Assembly: GCA_029762595.1 (NCBI GenBank)
Contig: JARVGJ010000020.1
Coordinates: forward strand, 1-41,401
DNA: 41,401 nt
Direction of reading: 5' to 3'
From: Methanolobus sp.
Lineage (GTDB): Archaea; Halobacteriota; Methanosarcinia; Methanosarcinales; Methanosarcinaceae
The translations under genes and the position numbers were made by a program. Within the stretch, counting starts at the first letter, position 1. Each line of letters opens with the position of its first letter. The notes below the pieces were generated by a model. The model was not told the DNA's origin and made no database searches. It saw nothing but the letters and a program-made list of their open reading frames with translations. Below are positions 1 through 8,401 of this stretch, one piece after another.

Positions 1-648
1 CCGCTGTGCGGTTTTAAGTCTTGCCATTGACTTTTTCAAATGACGAGGATTCTCGATCTTTTCACCAGTCGAAAGAATGGCAAAATGACTAACACCAACA
101 TCGACTCCGATACTTGGTCCCGAACAAACTTTCTCTGGGATTTCCCCTCCATCTTCGACCAGTATGCTTATGAAATACTTGCCAGTTGGTGTTCTGGATA
201 CAGTAGCTGTCCGAGTTTCCCCATCAAATCCACGATGGAATTTGACCTTAACAGGTTCCTTTAGCTTGGGTAATTTAACCGTACCTTTGTCAATGTCAAC
301 AACATAATGCTGTGGGATCTGGAACGATTGAACAGGGTTATTCTTGGACTTGAACGTAGGATATTCTGCCTCTTTCCTAAAAAACTTCTTAAAAGCGTTA
401 TCCAGATTATCAACCGAAGCCTGTAAGGATTGGAAATTGACATCCTTTAACCAGTTATACTGGTCCTTGAGACCAGGAAGCATGTTCTTGAGTTCATTCT
501 TACTTATGGATCGGTTCTCATCCGTATAAGCTGTACTCTTCAGATTCAACGCCCAGTTATAGATGAACCTACACGTACCAAATTGTTTCTCAAAGAAATC
601 TATCTGCGATTTATTTGGATATAATCGATATTTATAGGCTCTTAACAT
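1..648 (-). CDS. tnpB: TnpB (IS200/IS605-family OrfB), N-terminal part, runs off window
   Basis: An open frame of 216 codons runs leftward from an ATG at 648 to the window edge with no stop. It begins MLRAYKYRLYPNKSQ, the usual TnpB opening, followed by the N-terminal helical part (FEKQFGTCRFIYNWAL), the FPTFK-like segment PTFKSKNN, and near residue 190 the RuvC-I motif IGVDVGVSHFAILSTG with its catalytic Asp. TnpB proteins are RNA-guided nucleases that accompany IS200/IS605 transposons. The zinc ribbon, RuvC-II/III motifs and omega-RNA would lie beyond base 1 and cannot be judged. No TnpA (Y1 transposase) is visible on the upstream side, so this may be a tnpB-only (IS1341-type) element. Confidence 0.9.
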   Translation of the reverse strand, partial: MLRAYKYRLYPNKSQIDFFEKQFGTCRFIYNWALNLKSTAYTDENRSISKNELKNMLPGLKDQYNWLKDVNFQSLQASVDNLDNAFKKFFRKEAEYPTFKSKNNPVQSFQIPQHYVVDIDKGTVKLPKLKEPVKVKFHRGFDGETRTATVSRTPTGKYFISILVEDGGEIPEKVCSGPSIGVDVGVSHFAILSTGEKIENPRHLKKSMARLKTAQR

Positions 649-943
649 AATCAAAGTCTTTTACGTTATAATAACATATATATTTAATGTTTGACCTTGT
701 ATACGATTCCAGACATATTTCAAATACAAATGGACGTAATTCATCCACCTGTTCCATTTCGAAGAAATGGAACTCCCATTAAATCTTCGATTTAATGCGA
801 GTATAAATACGGTGGTCTTCTTACTCCAACGAAGATAAAATGAAAGTTCCTGATTCCAGTAGCATCTGTTTTGGCTGCAGGACCCATGAATTAGATTCAA
901 AGCATCAATAAACCTAAAAAGCAGCCAAACCTTTTAACCTGTA
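649..943. other. intergenic region between tnpB and dinB
   Basis: No convincing gene. It holds two adjacent hairpins (751-796) and a TATA-like box at 801-808 (tataaata) facing dinB, about 140 bases before its start. A second weaker AT box (ataaacc) near 907-913 is better placed for a short leader. An open frame of 79 codons on the minus strand (661-900) has no recognisable protein character. Confidence 0.5.
751..796 (-). repeat. pair of hairpins upstream of tnpB, possible IS605-type left end
   Basis: Two perfect inverted repeats lie side by side. At 751-773 GTTCCATTTC and GAAATGGAAC flank a 3-base loop. At 778-796 ATTAAATC and GATTTAAT flank a 3-base loop. Subterminal hairpins are how IS200/IS605 elements mark their ends, so these may belong to the element carrying tnpB. 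No target site or boundary could be fixed. Confidence 0.45.
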
Positions 944-2032
944 ATGGAACGTGTGATCATCCATGTGGACATGGACTACTTCTATGCAGCCATAGAAGAG
1001 AGGGAGGACCCGTCCCTTAAGGGTAAGGCCGTGGTCGTCTGCATGTATTCGAACAGGGGAGAATCAGGTGGTGCTGTAAGTACCTCCAACTATGTTGCCA
1101 GGGAAGCGGGAATAAGGTCTGCCATGCCCTGTAAACTGGCAAGGTCCAGAATGCCTGATGCTGTGTTCCTCCCTGTGCGCAAGGAATTCTATGAAGAGGT
1201 ATCTGCAAAGATAATGGAGATCCTCAGGTCCAATGCCGACAGCGAGGAAGCTTTTGAAAAGATCAGTATTGACGAGGCATTCCTGGAGATAAGCCAGTCC
1301 TGCAGAGGCAACTATGAGCTTGCAAGAGAGATAGGCCAGAAGATCAAGGAGGAGGTCAGATCTGAGGAAGATATCACATGCTCTGTTGGGATCGGCCCTA
1401 ACAAGCTTATTGCAAAAATGGCATCATCCTTCAGAAAACCGGATGGCATCACCGTTGTCAGACCACAAGAGGTACAGCAATTCCTGGGTCCTATGCCTGT
1501 GAAAAAATTGTGGGGAATAGGTAAGGTCACAGAAGAGAGCTTATCTGAAATGGGCATAAGGACAGTTTCAGAACTGGCTTCTTATGATGTCATGGAACTT
1601 ATCTCTGTATTCGGGAAGAATAAAGGCATGTGGCTTAGCCAGGCTGCAATGGGTATTGACAGGACAGCTGTTAAAGAGAGAACAGCAACCGACCAGATAG
1701 GGAGAATGGCTTCCCTTGAGCATGACAGCAGGGATGAGAACATGATATTGACACTTATGGATGAACTGATCGATGATGTGATCAGTAAAGTTAAAACAAG
1801 GAAAGTATCATTCCGCTCAGTAAGTGTGACTGTCATATTCTCGAATTTCAAAACCTCAACAAAGAGCCGCACACTGGGTCACGCCGTCAGTGACATGAGC
1901 ATCCTTAGCGAAAATGCAAAGGCGATGATGAACCAGTTCCTTGAGGAAAGTACCATGAACTTCAGGCGTATAGGGGTCAGGGTAGGCAACCTGCAGGAAA
2001 ATACCGGACAAAAGAGTCTTTTTGATTTCTGA
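944..2032 (+). CDS. dinB: DNA polymerase IV (Y-family translesion polymerase)
   Basis: A 362-residue Y-family polymerase, full length for archaeal Dbh/Dpo4 proteins. Catalytic acidic residues sit in IIHVDMDYFYAAIE (residues 5-18) and in KISIDEAFLEIS (about 105-116). The helix-hairpin-helix segment VKKLWGIGKVTEESL is near residue 187, and the little-finger domain follows. The last residues, QKSLFDF, fit a PCNA-interacting (PIP) box, so the enzyme is probably recruited by the sliding clamp. No clear Shine-Dalgarno precedes the ATG, so the start was chosen because the family motif begins right after it. It acts alone, with no operon partner. Confidence 0.95.
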   Translation: MERVIIHVDMDYFYAAIEEREDPSLKGKAVVVCMYSNRGESGGAVSTSNYVAREAGIRSAMPCKLARSRMPDAVFLPVRKEFYEEVSAKIMEILRSNADSEEAFEKISIDEAFLEISQSCRGNYELAREIGQKIKEEVRSEEDITCSVGIGPNKLIAKMASSFRKPDGITVVRPQEVQQFLGPMPVKKLWGIGKVTEESLSEMGIRTVSELASYDVMELISVFGKNKGMWLSQAAMGIDRTAVKERTATDQIGRMASLEHDSRDENMILTLMDELIDDVISKVKTRKVSFRSVSVTVIFSNFKTSTKSRTLGHAVSDMSILSENAKAMMNQFLEESTMNFRRIGVRVGNLQENTGQKSLFDF

Positions 2033-2403
2033 AGAAAGAATGTTTGCTGCAACGTAGAGTAAAAGCATATCAATGGACATTATATCACAATATTGTATTT
2101 TGAGTGGCAAATATTCTTTTTCATTAAATATCTGAGATTACATATAAAAATATTATATAAAATTATAAGAGCTTCTCACACACATTCTGAAATCATGCTA
2201 ATAGAGTATTTCAAAGACATTGGGATTATATCAACATCATTCTCATCATCATAGAAATTAAAATCAGATACTTATAAATAGGAGAATTTAAGACAGTTTT
2301 GTGAAACATAAATCAGTATAAAATTATACTATCGATATATTATACTATTGATATAATTAGTTTATTAAAATCGGTATATTAAGATTGCAGACTTCAATAA
2401 TGG
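2033..2403. other. AT-rich intergenic region before the PAS-GAF kinase
   Basis: No gene is visible. The stretch is very AT-rich with many possible TATA boxes (for example around 2140-2165) and contains the 16-base tandem duplication listed separately. It presumably carries the kinase promoter. Confidence 0.5.
2323..2354. repeat. 16-bp tandem duplication
   Basis: Two adjacent copies of ATTATACTATcGATAT (2323-2338 and 2339-2354) differ at one position (C or T at base 11). They lie about 50 bases before the kinase GTG start. The core TTATACTAT also recurs as an inverted pair at 29605 and 29768 in this window. It may be a duplicated promoter element or simple AT-rich drift. Confidence 0.6.
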
Positions 2404-4023
2404 GTGATCCACATTTGGATATGTGAACAAAAAAACGATGAGCTGAAAAATGACCAGCTTAAACTCCTGAAAAAGACCTTTGCATCAGTACAGGATCTTA
2501 TAGTCGTAATCGACCGTGACCTGAGAGTTGTTACAAGCAACTGGAAGAATTGTGATCCGATACCTGCAAATGAAAAGCATGGGCATCCGTTTTGCTATAG
2601 CTGTCTTATGAAAAGGAACACTCCCTGTGAGCCCTGCCGGCTGCTTGAGGTATTTGCAACTGGTACATGCAGGAAATTTGAGATAGAGGACCCACTTGAT
2701 GAAAAGACAAAACTGATAGAGCTATCTCCTCTTTTTGATGAAGAAGGAAAAGTAGTAATGGTCGTAAGGCATGCAAAGGATATCAGTGAGCGCAGAGCAG
2801 TTGAAAGGAACCTGCAGATGAGAGAAAGGCAGCATGCTGCTGTTGCAAAGCTTGGCCAGGAAGGACTTGCCGGAGCAGAAACAGAAGAACTGATGCAGCA
2901 ATCTGTCAGACTTGTGGCCAGCACACTTGAAGTTGAATACTGCAGAATAATGAAATATGTTGATGGAGAGCCTGTCATGGCTGCAGGCTTTGGATGGGAA
3001 GGAAAGCCTGAAAGCAAAGCCACTACAAATGGGAATGATATTGTGTGTTATACACTTTATTCAGGTGAAAATGCACTAATCAATGTGAATAAATCCCCTG
3101 AAATATTCAGTGGTCTGTCCCTGCTGAAAAATAGCGGTATTGTCAGTGGTATGGATGTGATGATCGGAAGCAAGGATAATCCCTATGGGACCATGAACGT
3201 GCATACCACCCAGAACAGGGTGTTCACAAACGATGATATGTACTTTATACAGTCAGTGGCCAACGTACTTGCTGAATCCCTGAGCAGAAAACAGACAGAA
3301 GAGGACCTCAAAAAATATGCCTCAGAACTTGAGGATGCAAATTATCTCAAAGTGCTGTTCACTGACATACTCACCCATGATCTGCTCAATCCTGCAAATA
3401 TTATCAGGGGGTTCACCGAAGAGCTCATTATTGTGGAAGATGAGGATAGCAAGAAGAACCTGCTGGATAAGATACATAAGAACAATGAAAAGCTGATATA
3501 CATGATAGAATCGGCTTCCAAGTTCATCAAGCTTGAATCCATCGACGATATAAGGTTTGAGAAGCAGGACCTGTTAGCTGTGCTTGAGAGGGTGATCAGG
3601 AACTTCGAACCGGAGATCGACAAAAAACATATTGAACTGGATTTCAGCCCTGTGAATGAATATCCTTCACTTATAAATCCACTTATAGAAGAGGTATTCA
3701 TGAACCTGTTGTCCAATGCTGTCAAGTACAGCCCGCATAAAGGAAAAATAAGTGTAAGGGTCTCTGACATGGGTGACAGGTGGAAGATCCATGTAGCTGA
3801 TATGGGCCCGGGTATAAGTGATGATGACAGGACAATGATATTTGAACGTTTCAGGCGTGCAGACAAGGGAAGCGTAAAAGGTAGCGGGCTTGGACTTGCC
3901 ATTGTCAAAAGGATAGTTGAGCTTCATGGAGGAAAGGTAGGAGTTGACAAAAACCCAATGGGAAGGGGAAGTATATTCTGGTTCACTGTTAAAAAAGCAT
4001 TGGAAAACGATCTACCAAAATAA
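2404..4023 (+). CDS. soluble sensor histidine kinase (PAS-GAF-HisKA-HATPase) with a Cys cluster
   Basis: A 539-residue kinase without membrane segments. A PAS domain (about 22-130) carries C64-x2-C67-x7-C75-x2-C78. A GAF domain follows (about 145-295). The phospho-acceptor box has H325 in ILTHDLLNPANI. The ATPase domain shows an N box (EVFMNLLSNAVKYSP), G1 (DMGPGISDDD) and G2 (GSGLGLAIVKRIVELHGG). It starts at a GTG one codon after an in-frame stop, with no good Shine-Dalgarno; the next in-frame Met is residue 69, inside the PAS domain, so GTG is the best choice. Soluble PAS/GAF kinases of methanogens such as MsmS are redox or haem sensors; a redox role here is inference from the cysteines. 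No response regulator is adjacent. Confidence 0.85.
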   Translation: MIHIWICEQKNDELKNDQLKLLKKTFASVQDLIVVIDRDLRVVTSNWKNCDPIPANEKHGHPFCYSCLMKRNTPCEPCRLLEVFATGTCRKFEIEDPLDEKTKLIELSPLFDEEGKVVMVVRHAKDISERRAVERNLQMRERQHAAVAKLGQEGLAGAETEELMQQSVRLVASTLEVEYCRIMKYVDGEPVMAAGFGWEGKPESKATTNGNDIVCYTLYSGENALINVNKSPEIFSGLSLLKNSGIVSGMDVMIGSKDNPYGTMNVHTTQNRVFTNDDMYFIQSVANVLAESLSRKQTEEDLKKYASELEDANYLKVLFTDILTHDLLNPANIIRGFTEELIIVEDEDSKKNLLDKIHKNNEKLIYMIESASKFIKLESIDDIRFEKQDLLAVLERVIRNFEPEIDKKHIELDFSPVNEYPSLINPLIEEVFMNLLSNAVKYSPHKGKISVRVSDMGDRWKIHVADMGPGISDDDRTMIFERFRRADKGSVKGSGLGLAIVKRIVELHGGKVGVDKNPMGRGSIFWFTVKKALENDLPK

Positions 4024-4085
4024 TCATAAAGAGCCATATCCCTGAAAAAACTGCATGATACCATTAACCTGTTCCCTTTCATGCT

Positions 4086-4916
4086 CTACTTCTTTTTCTT
4101 CTTAGCTATCTGTGCATCCACTTTGACCTTCTGTATGGCAAGATCGGTTGCCAGACCACGCAACATCCATCTCAGTGCAGAGGCCTGGAGGCTGACATCA
4201 TCAGGAAATTCCTTGAGGATAAGAGAAGATGGTTTTTTCCCGGCTTCTGTTTTCAGTTCATCAATCCTCTTTCTGGAAAAAGCATCAAAGCCACCTACTT
4301 TCAGTTTAGCGAATGAACGAAAGCCCGGTGAAGGATCCGTGTTCAATTCGTTTATCCTTACTTTCAACTGTGGGGAGACAGAAGTTGAATTCACATCTGC
4401 GACAAATTTCCTGTTTTGCGGGCTGACAGATGAGTCATTGGACGCGTTCATTGAAGATGGAAAAGGTGAAGCATTTGATGATGGTCTTGATCTGGAAGCT
4501 GGCATTGCCAGTCTGTCAGCAGTGCTGTTCTGTTCCCTGGGCACCCAGGTGAATTTAACCTTAAGACCATGTTTTTTGATCACATACAGTGTTTTCTCTT
4601 TAATTGCAGCAAGGTTTTTGTTATTGACCTTCCACTTACCTGACATCTGGTTTATCACCAGGCTGCTGTCCCCGTAAACCTGCAGAGGACCTTTGCCTCC
4701 ATGTTCAAGATAGTCTGATATCCCTTCTTTTAATGCCGTGTATTCAGCAACATTATTGGTGTTTGTGGGAGAAGGCTTTTTTTCTTTGCTGCCCTCTTTG
4801 GCAGCCTTGCCGCTGCTCCAGTGAATCACCCAGCCAAATCCCATTATACCACCGGGGTTGGGGTCGCAGGAACCATCAAAGTTCATTGTATCCATGATAT
4901 GTTGAAAGCTGGTCAT
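4086..4916 (-). CDS. RNase HI-like protein with C-terminal extension, UAG stop
   Basis: 276 residues. The N-terminal RNase H fold shows all four catalytic carboxylates: D14 (NFDGSCDPNPGG), E59 (NNVAEYTALKEG), D83 (YGDSSLVINQ) and D134 (NSTADRLAMP). It is of the archaeal/bacterial RNase HI type that cleaves the RNA strand of RNA-DNA hybrids. After a Ser/Pro/Asn-rich linker (about 140-165) comes a charged helical tail ending in KKKKK, which is not part of the standard fold. The stop codon is TAG (4086-4088), unusual in a pyrrolysine-using organism; readthrough would add roughly 55-60 codons antisense to the kinase 3' end. M8 or M11 are alternative starts. Convergent with the kinase. Confidence 0.85.
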   Translation of the reverse strand: MTSFQHIMDTMNFDGSCDPNPGGIMGFGWVIHWSSGKAAKEGSKEKKPSPTNTNNVAEYTALKEGISDYLEHGGKGPLQVYGDSSLVINQMSGKWKVNNKNLAAIKEKTLYVIKKHGLKVKFTWVPREQNSTADRLAMPASRSRPSSNASPFPSSMNASNDSSVSPQNRKFVADVNSTSVSPQLKVRINELNTDPSPGFRSFAKLKVGGFDAFSRKRIDELKTEAGKKPSSLILKEFPDDVSLQASALRWMLRGLATDLAIQKVKVDAQIAKKKKK

Positions 4917-5192
4917 TACTTTTGTATCTTTAGGTTATAAAGTTAAAATAATGGTTCTGTCGAAATCCTTTCTTTATTAATAAACCACAGATAAATACGA
5001 ATGCACTTACCTCCTAATGAGTTGAGTGTATCTGCGGTTCACAAATTATTGATAATAGGTTTTCTACAGAGCCAAAATAGTACAAAAATAAATGATACAG
5101 GCATTGCGTACATCATCTTTTATTCACAGTCATATAATGTAATCATGTATCATATAGACTTAGATCATGTACTGTTTTGACTATAGAGCAGA

Positions 5193-6155
5193 TCATGCAT
5201 TGTATAGAGCTGCAAATTCCACAAAATCATAGAAATCAACAATACCATTATCATCAAAATCAAATACAGACAGGAAATTTGCATCAGACGATCTTGAATT
5301 ATAGGCTCCGGCAAATTGTACGAAGTCATAGAAATCAATAACCCCATTCCCGTCGAAATCTCCTTTCACAACACCTGAGGGGCCTGAAGATATCACTTCC
5401 AGTGACCAGATCACCGAATCACTTTCTCTGGAACTTACAGCATTGGCTTTTATGTCATAGCTTCCCTGTGCAGGTGATATCATAGTAAAGGAGGAGCTTG
5501 TAACAGCCTTATCCGTCCTGACAACCGTACCGTTAACCAGCCATGTGACATCGCAGATATCACTTGCATGCACGCTAAAGAACTGATCATCACCTTCTGA
5601 GCTTAGAGTTCTTAATAGCGGTTCAAAGCCTTTTATTGAAAAGGGAATCTGAGCCTCTGCATCCGGATCCCATCCGAAGTTCTGAGTATACATGGCAGTG
5701 TTCTGATATGAGTGATATTCTCCCACCCATATACCTATACCTATCTCATTGTAATCAGCATTCAGTATATTGGCCCTGTGACCGGGGGAGCTCATCAGGT
5801 TATTGTGTGCCTTTACGACATCCGGAGGAAAGTTCATGGCAATGTTCTCGGCAATACGGTACACAGGATAACCGCAAGAGCTTATCCTTTCTGAGAAATG
5901 TGTACCATCATATGAATCGTGGGAAAAATAATCCATGTCTATCATCTCTTTGCTGTGCTCCCTGGCAACCTGGGTCAGTAACGGGTTGAGGGTAAGAGGC
6001 TCAAGACCATGAGCTATCCTTTCGCTGTTGATCATGTTCAGCATCTGCCGTTCCTGTGCTTCATAGCTGGTTTCTGCCAATGCAAATGTTGTTAAACATG
6101 ACAGCAGCAGAATAAAGATGATAATAATTCCTGATAGCTTGTACGTTTTGTTCAT
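5193..6155 (-). CDS. secreted CAP/SCP-domain protein with dockerin-like repeats
   Basis: A signal peptide (MNKTYKLSGIIIIFILLLSC..., cleavage near ALA-ET) is followed by a CAP (SCP/PR-1) domain at about residues 30-165, seen from NMINSERIAHGLEPL, AREHSKEM, RIAENIA and MSSPGHRANILN. A beta-rich segment follows, and two C-terminal EF-hand/dockerin-like repeats (DFDGNGVIDFYDF and DFDDNGIVDFYDF, about 22 residues each) would bind Ca2+. The start at 6155 is preferred because GAGGGAT lies just before it; the frame could be extended to an ATG at 6170. CAP proteins are often extracellular and of unclear function. The dockerin-like tail suggests attachment to a cohesin-bearing surface protein, which is inference. 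Confidence 0.88.
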   Translation of the reverse strand: MNKTYKLSGIIIIFILLLSCLTTFALAETSYEAQERQMLNMINSERIAHGLEPLTLNPLLTQVAREHSKEMIDMDYFSHDSYDGTHFSERISSCGYPVYRIAENIAMNFPPDVVKAHNNLMSSPGHRANILNADYNEIGIGIWVGEYHSYQNTAMYTQNFGWDPDAEAQIPFSIKGFEPLLRTLSSEGDDQFFSVHASDICDVTWLVNGTVVRTDKAVTSSSFTMISPAQGSYDIKANAVSSRESDSVIWSLEVISSGPSGVVKGDFDGNGVIDFYDFVQFAGAYNSRSSDANFLSVFDFDDNGIVDFYDFVEFAALYNA

Positions 6156-6170
6156 GACATGATCCCTCAT

Positions 6171-6427
6171 CGGAAATTTTCATGCTAAGGTTCTTTTACA
6201 GAAAAAGTATCTGATATGATATATGCATTCTTATATAATAATTTGAAAGGGATAATTACGTTGTATGAAATTAACATCAAGAACCAGAATTAAAAAAGAA
6301 TTGATATGCGAATATGCACACTGAATTATCAAGAAATATAAAACGCTTTAGCCAAAGAGTTTTTATTTCCTGCTCGCCCAGATATAATGAAACAAAAAAA
6401 TGGAACATATAAGAGTGGAGGGATCTT
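6171..6427. other. divergent promoter region between CAP gene and cooS-like gene
   Basis: No gene is seen. A TATA-like box (atataaaa, about 6337-6344) lies about 85 bases before the cooS-like start, and AT-rich boxes around 6210-6240 face the CAP gene. Confidence 0.45.
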
Positions 6428-8332
6428 GTGGAAGAAGATAGGATATCGTATCATGATTCAGTGCGTACAGTGTACAAAAGAATAAAAGAGGACGGTATGA
6501 CCAATATATGGGACCGTTATGAAGCCCAGGGGATGGGAGGCAACCCGGACAGGAGATGTACCTTCTGCCAGGGGGGCATGCGTTGTGATCTGTGCTCTAA
6601 CGGACCATGCCGTGCTGATGCCGCTAAAGATAAAAGAGGAGTCTGTGGAATAACTGCAGATGGTATGGCAATGCGTATGATGCTGCTGCGCAATGTCATG
6701 GGTGCCTCGACCTACCAGTACCACACCAACCAGACCATAAAGACATTGAGAGCCACTGCAAAGGGTGAGACTCCCTTTAAGATAAGCGAGGAAGACAAAC
6801 TGAGAAACTTTGCAGGCAGGCTGGGCGTGGATAACAGTGGTGATGTGAATGACCTTGCCCTGAGACTCTGTGATTTCGTGGAAGCTGATTTTACCAGGGA
6901 GTACGGAAAGCCCAGCAGGATTGTGGAGATGCTTGCTCCCCGGGAAAGGCAGGAATTGTGGAAGAAGATCGGCATCTTTCCCGGAGGTATACAGACCGAG
7001 ATACTCAGGTCAACAAGCTCTTCCCTGACAAACGTGGACGGGAACTATGTCAGCCTTGCATTGAAGGCCATGAAACTGGGAGTTGCCATGGCATACCAGA
7101 GCCAGATAGTCAACGAGTACTGCCAGGATATTATTTTCGGATTACCCCGTCCTCACAACATGAGGGTTGACCTGGGAGTGCTTGATCCTGATTACGTTAA
7201 TATGCTGCCTAACGGGCATGAGCCTTTCCTTGGCTTTGCAATGGTGCAGCTTGCCCGAAAGCCGGAGTGGCAGGACAGGGCAAAACAGGCCGGTGCAAAG
7301 GGTCTTCGCATAATTGCCAACATCGAGACAGGCCAGGAAATGATACAGAGATGGGCCATGGATGATGTGTTCTATGGATTTACCGGGAACTGGATCATGC
7401 AGGAAGCAATAATGGCCAGCGCTTGTGTGGATGTGTTTGTCGCAGACATGAACTGTTCCATGCCCATCGACCCGATGTATGCTGAAAGATACAAGTTCAG
7501 ACTGATTCCCGTAAGTGATCTGGTATCATTTGAGGGGGTCAGTGAGCGCCTGGATTACATACCTGAAAAGGCAAGCGAGCAGGCAGCCCGATTGCTGGGG
7601 ATGGGAATAGATAATTTCAAAGAGCGACATGGCTCCGTTACACCTGTCACAGGCCTGCCGCTAAGTGAAGCAGTTGTCGGGTTCTCCACCGAAAGCATAC
7701 TGGAAGCCCTTGGAGGAAAACTGGACCCGCTCCTGGATGCTATCAAAAGCGGAACCTTACGCGGGGTTGCGGGGCTTGTTTCATGTACTACACTGAGGGA
7801 TTCCGGACAGGACAGCCACAGCATTGCAGTTGCAAAGGAACTCATAAAAAGGGATGTACTTGTACTCTCCATGGGATGCGGCAATGCAGCAATGCAGGTT
7901 GGCGGCTTGTGCAGTCCACAGGCAAAGGAACTTGCAGGTCCCGGACTCAGGTCCATATGTGAGGCGCTGGGAACTCCGCCGGTGCTCAGTTACGGGACAT
8001 GCACTGACACAGGCAGGATAGCTGACCTGATAGCTGCGGTTTCAGCAGGTCTTGGAGGTGTTCCCATACCTGATCTCCCGGTGGTTGCCACGGCTCCTGA
8101 GTACATGGAGCAGAAAGCTACAATTGATGCTGTCTTTGCACTGGCACTGGGACTTTACACGCATGTGAATCCGATTCCTACGGTAACCGGAGCACCAAAC
8201 CTTGTGAAACTGCTGACAGAGGACTGTAAAGACGTTACAGGCGGGGTCTTGAGTGTGGAGACCGATGCAGTGAAAGCAGTCGAGCTCATGCTTGAGCATA
8301 TAGAGCAAAACCGCAGGAAACTTGGAATATGA
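6428..8332 (+). CDS. cooS: CooS-family (Ni-CODH scaffold) protein with altered cluster ligands
   Basis: 634 residues, full length for monofunctional CODH. It starts at GTG behind GGAGGGATC. Conserved features: B-cluster cysteines C53, C56, C61 and C73; C-cluster region H264 (NGHEP), C343 (DMNCSMP), C453 (GLVSCTTLRD), C484 (SMGCGNAAM), C525 (SYGTCTDTGR) and K563. Departures, judged by motif alignment from memory: the CCTGNE motif reads IETGQE, so a C-cluster cysteine is E300; the His-channel motif (AHSxH) reads TYQYH, putting Y96 at the first His; and the D-cluster cysteines are C44 and C47 (CxxC). CO oxidation is therefore doubtful; a hybrid-cluster-like or CODH-V-like reductase is an alternative. 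No cooC, cooF or hydrogenase gene is adjacent. The downstream P-ATPase follows after 69 bases. Confidence 0.85.
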   Translation: MEEDRISYHDSVRTVYKRIKEDGMTNIWDRYEAQGMGGNPDRRCTFCQGGMRCDLCSNGPCRADAAKDKRGVCGITADGMAMRMMLLRNVMGASTYQYHTNQTIKTLRATAKGETPFKISEEDKLRNFAGRLGVDNSGDVNDLALRLCDFVEADFTREYGKPSRIVEMLAPRERQELWKKIGIFPGGIQTEILRSTSSSLTNVDGNYVSLALKAMKLGVAMAYQSQIVNEYCQDIIFGLPRPHNMRVDLGVLDPDYVNMLPNGHEPFLGFAMVQLARKPEWQDRAKQAGAKGLRIIANIETGQEMIQRWAMDDVFYGFTGNWIMQEAIMASACVDVFVADMNCSMPIDPMYAERYKFRLIPVSDLVSFEGVSERLDYIPEKASEQAARLLGMGIDNFKERHGSVTPVTGLPLSEAVVGFSTESILEALGGKLDPLLDAIKSGTLRGVAGLVSCTTLRDSGQDSHSIAVAKELIKRDVLVLSMGCGNAAMQVGGLCSPQAKELAGPGLRSICEALGTPPVLSYGTCTDTGRIADLIAAVSAGLGGVPIPDLPVVATAPEYMEQKATIDAVFALALGLYTHVNPIPTVTGAPNLVKLLTEDCKDVTGGVLSVETDAVKAVELMLEHIEQNRRKLGI

Positions 8333-8401
8333 GACAGGGGCTGAAAGCTGGATCTGATAGTCGGCTATAAGGACAGAAAGAAGGGGTTAAGAGGAGATAA
8401 G

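Noticed and set aside
661-900. Minus-strand open frame of 79 codons as a TnpA fragment
   Set aside because: It has no HUH motif or catalytic Tyr context and runs over two hairpins; more likely chance.
4081-4677. Plus-strand open frame opposite the RNase HI-like gene
   Set aside because: It is the antisense of a gene with all catalytic residues; composition (Ser/Phe/Leu-rich) is that of a shadow frame.
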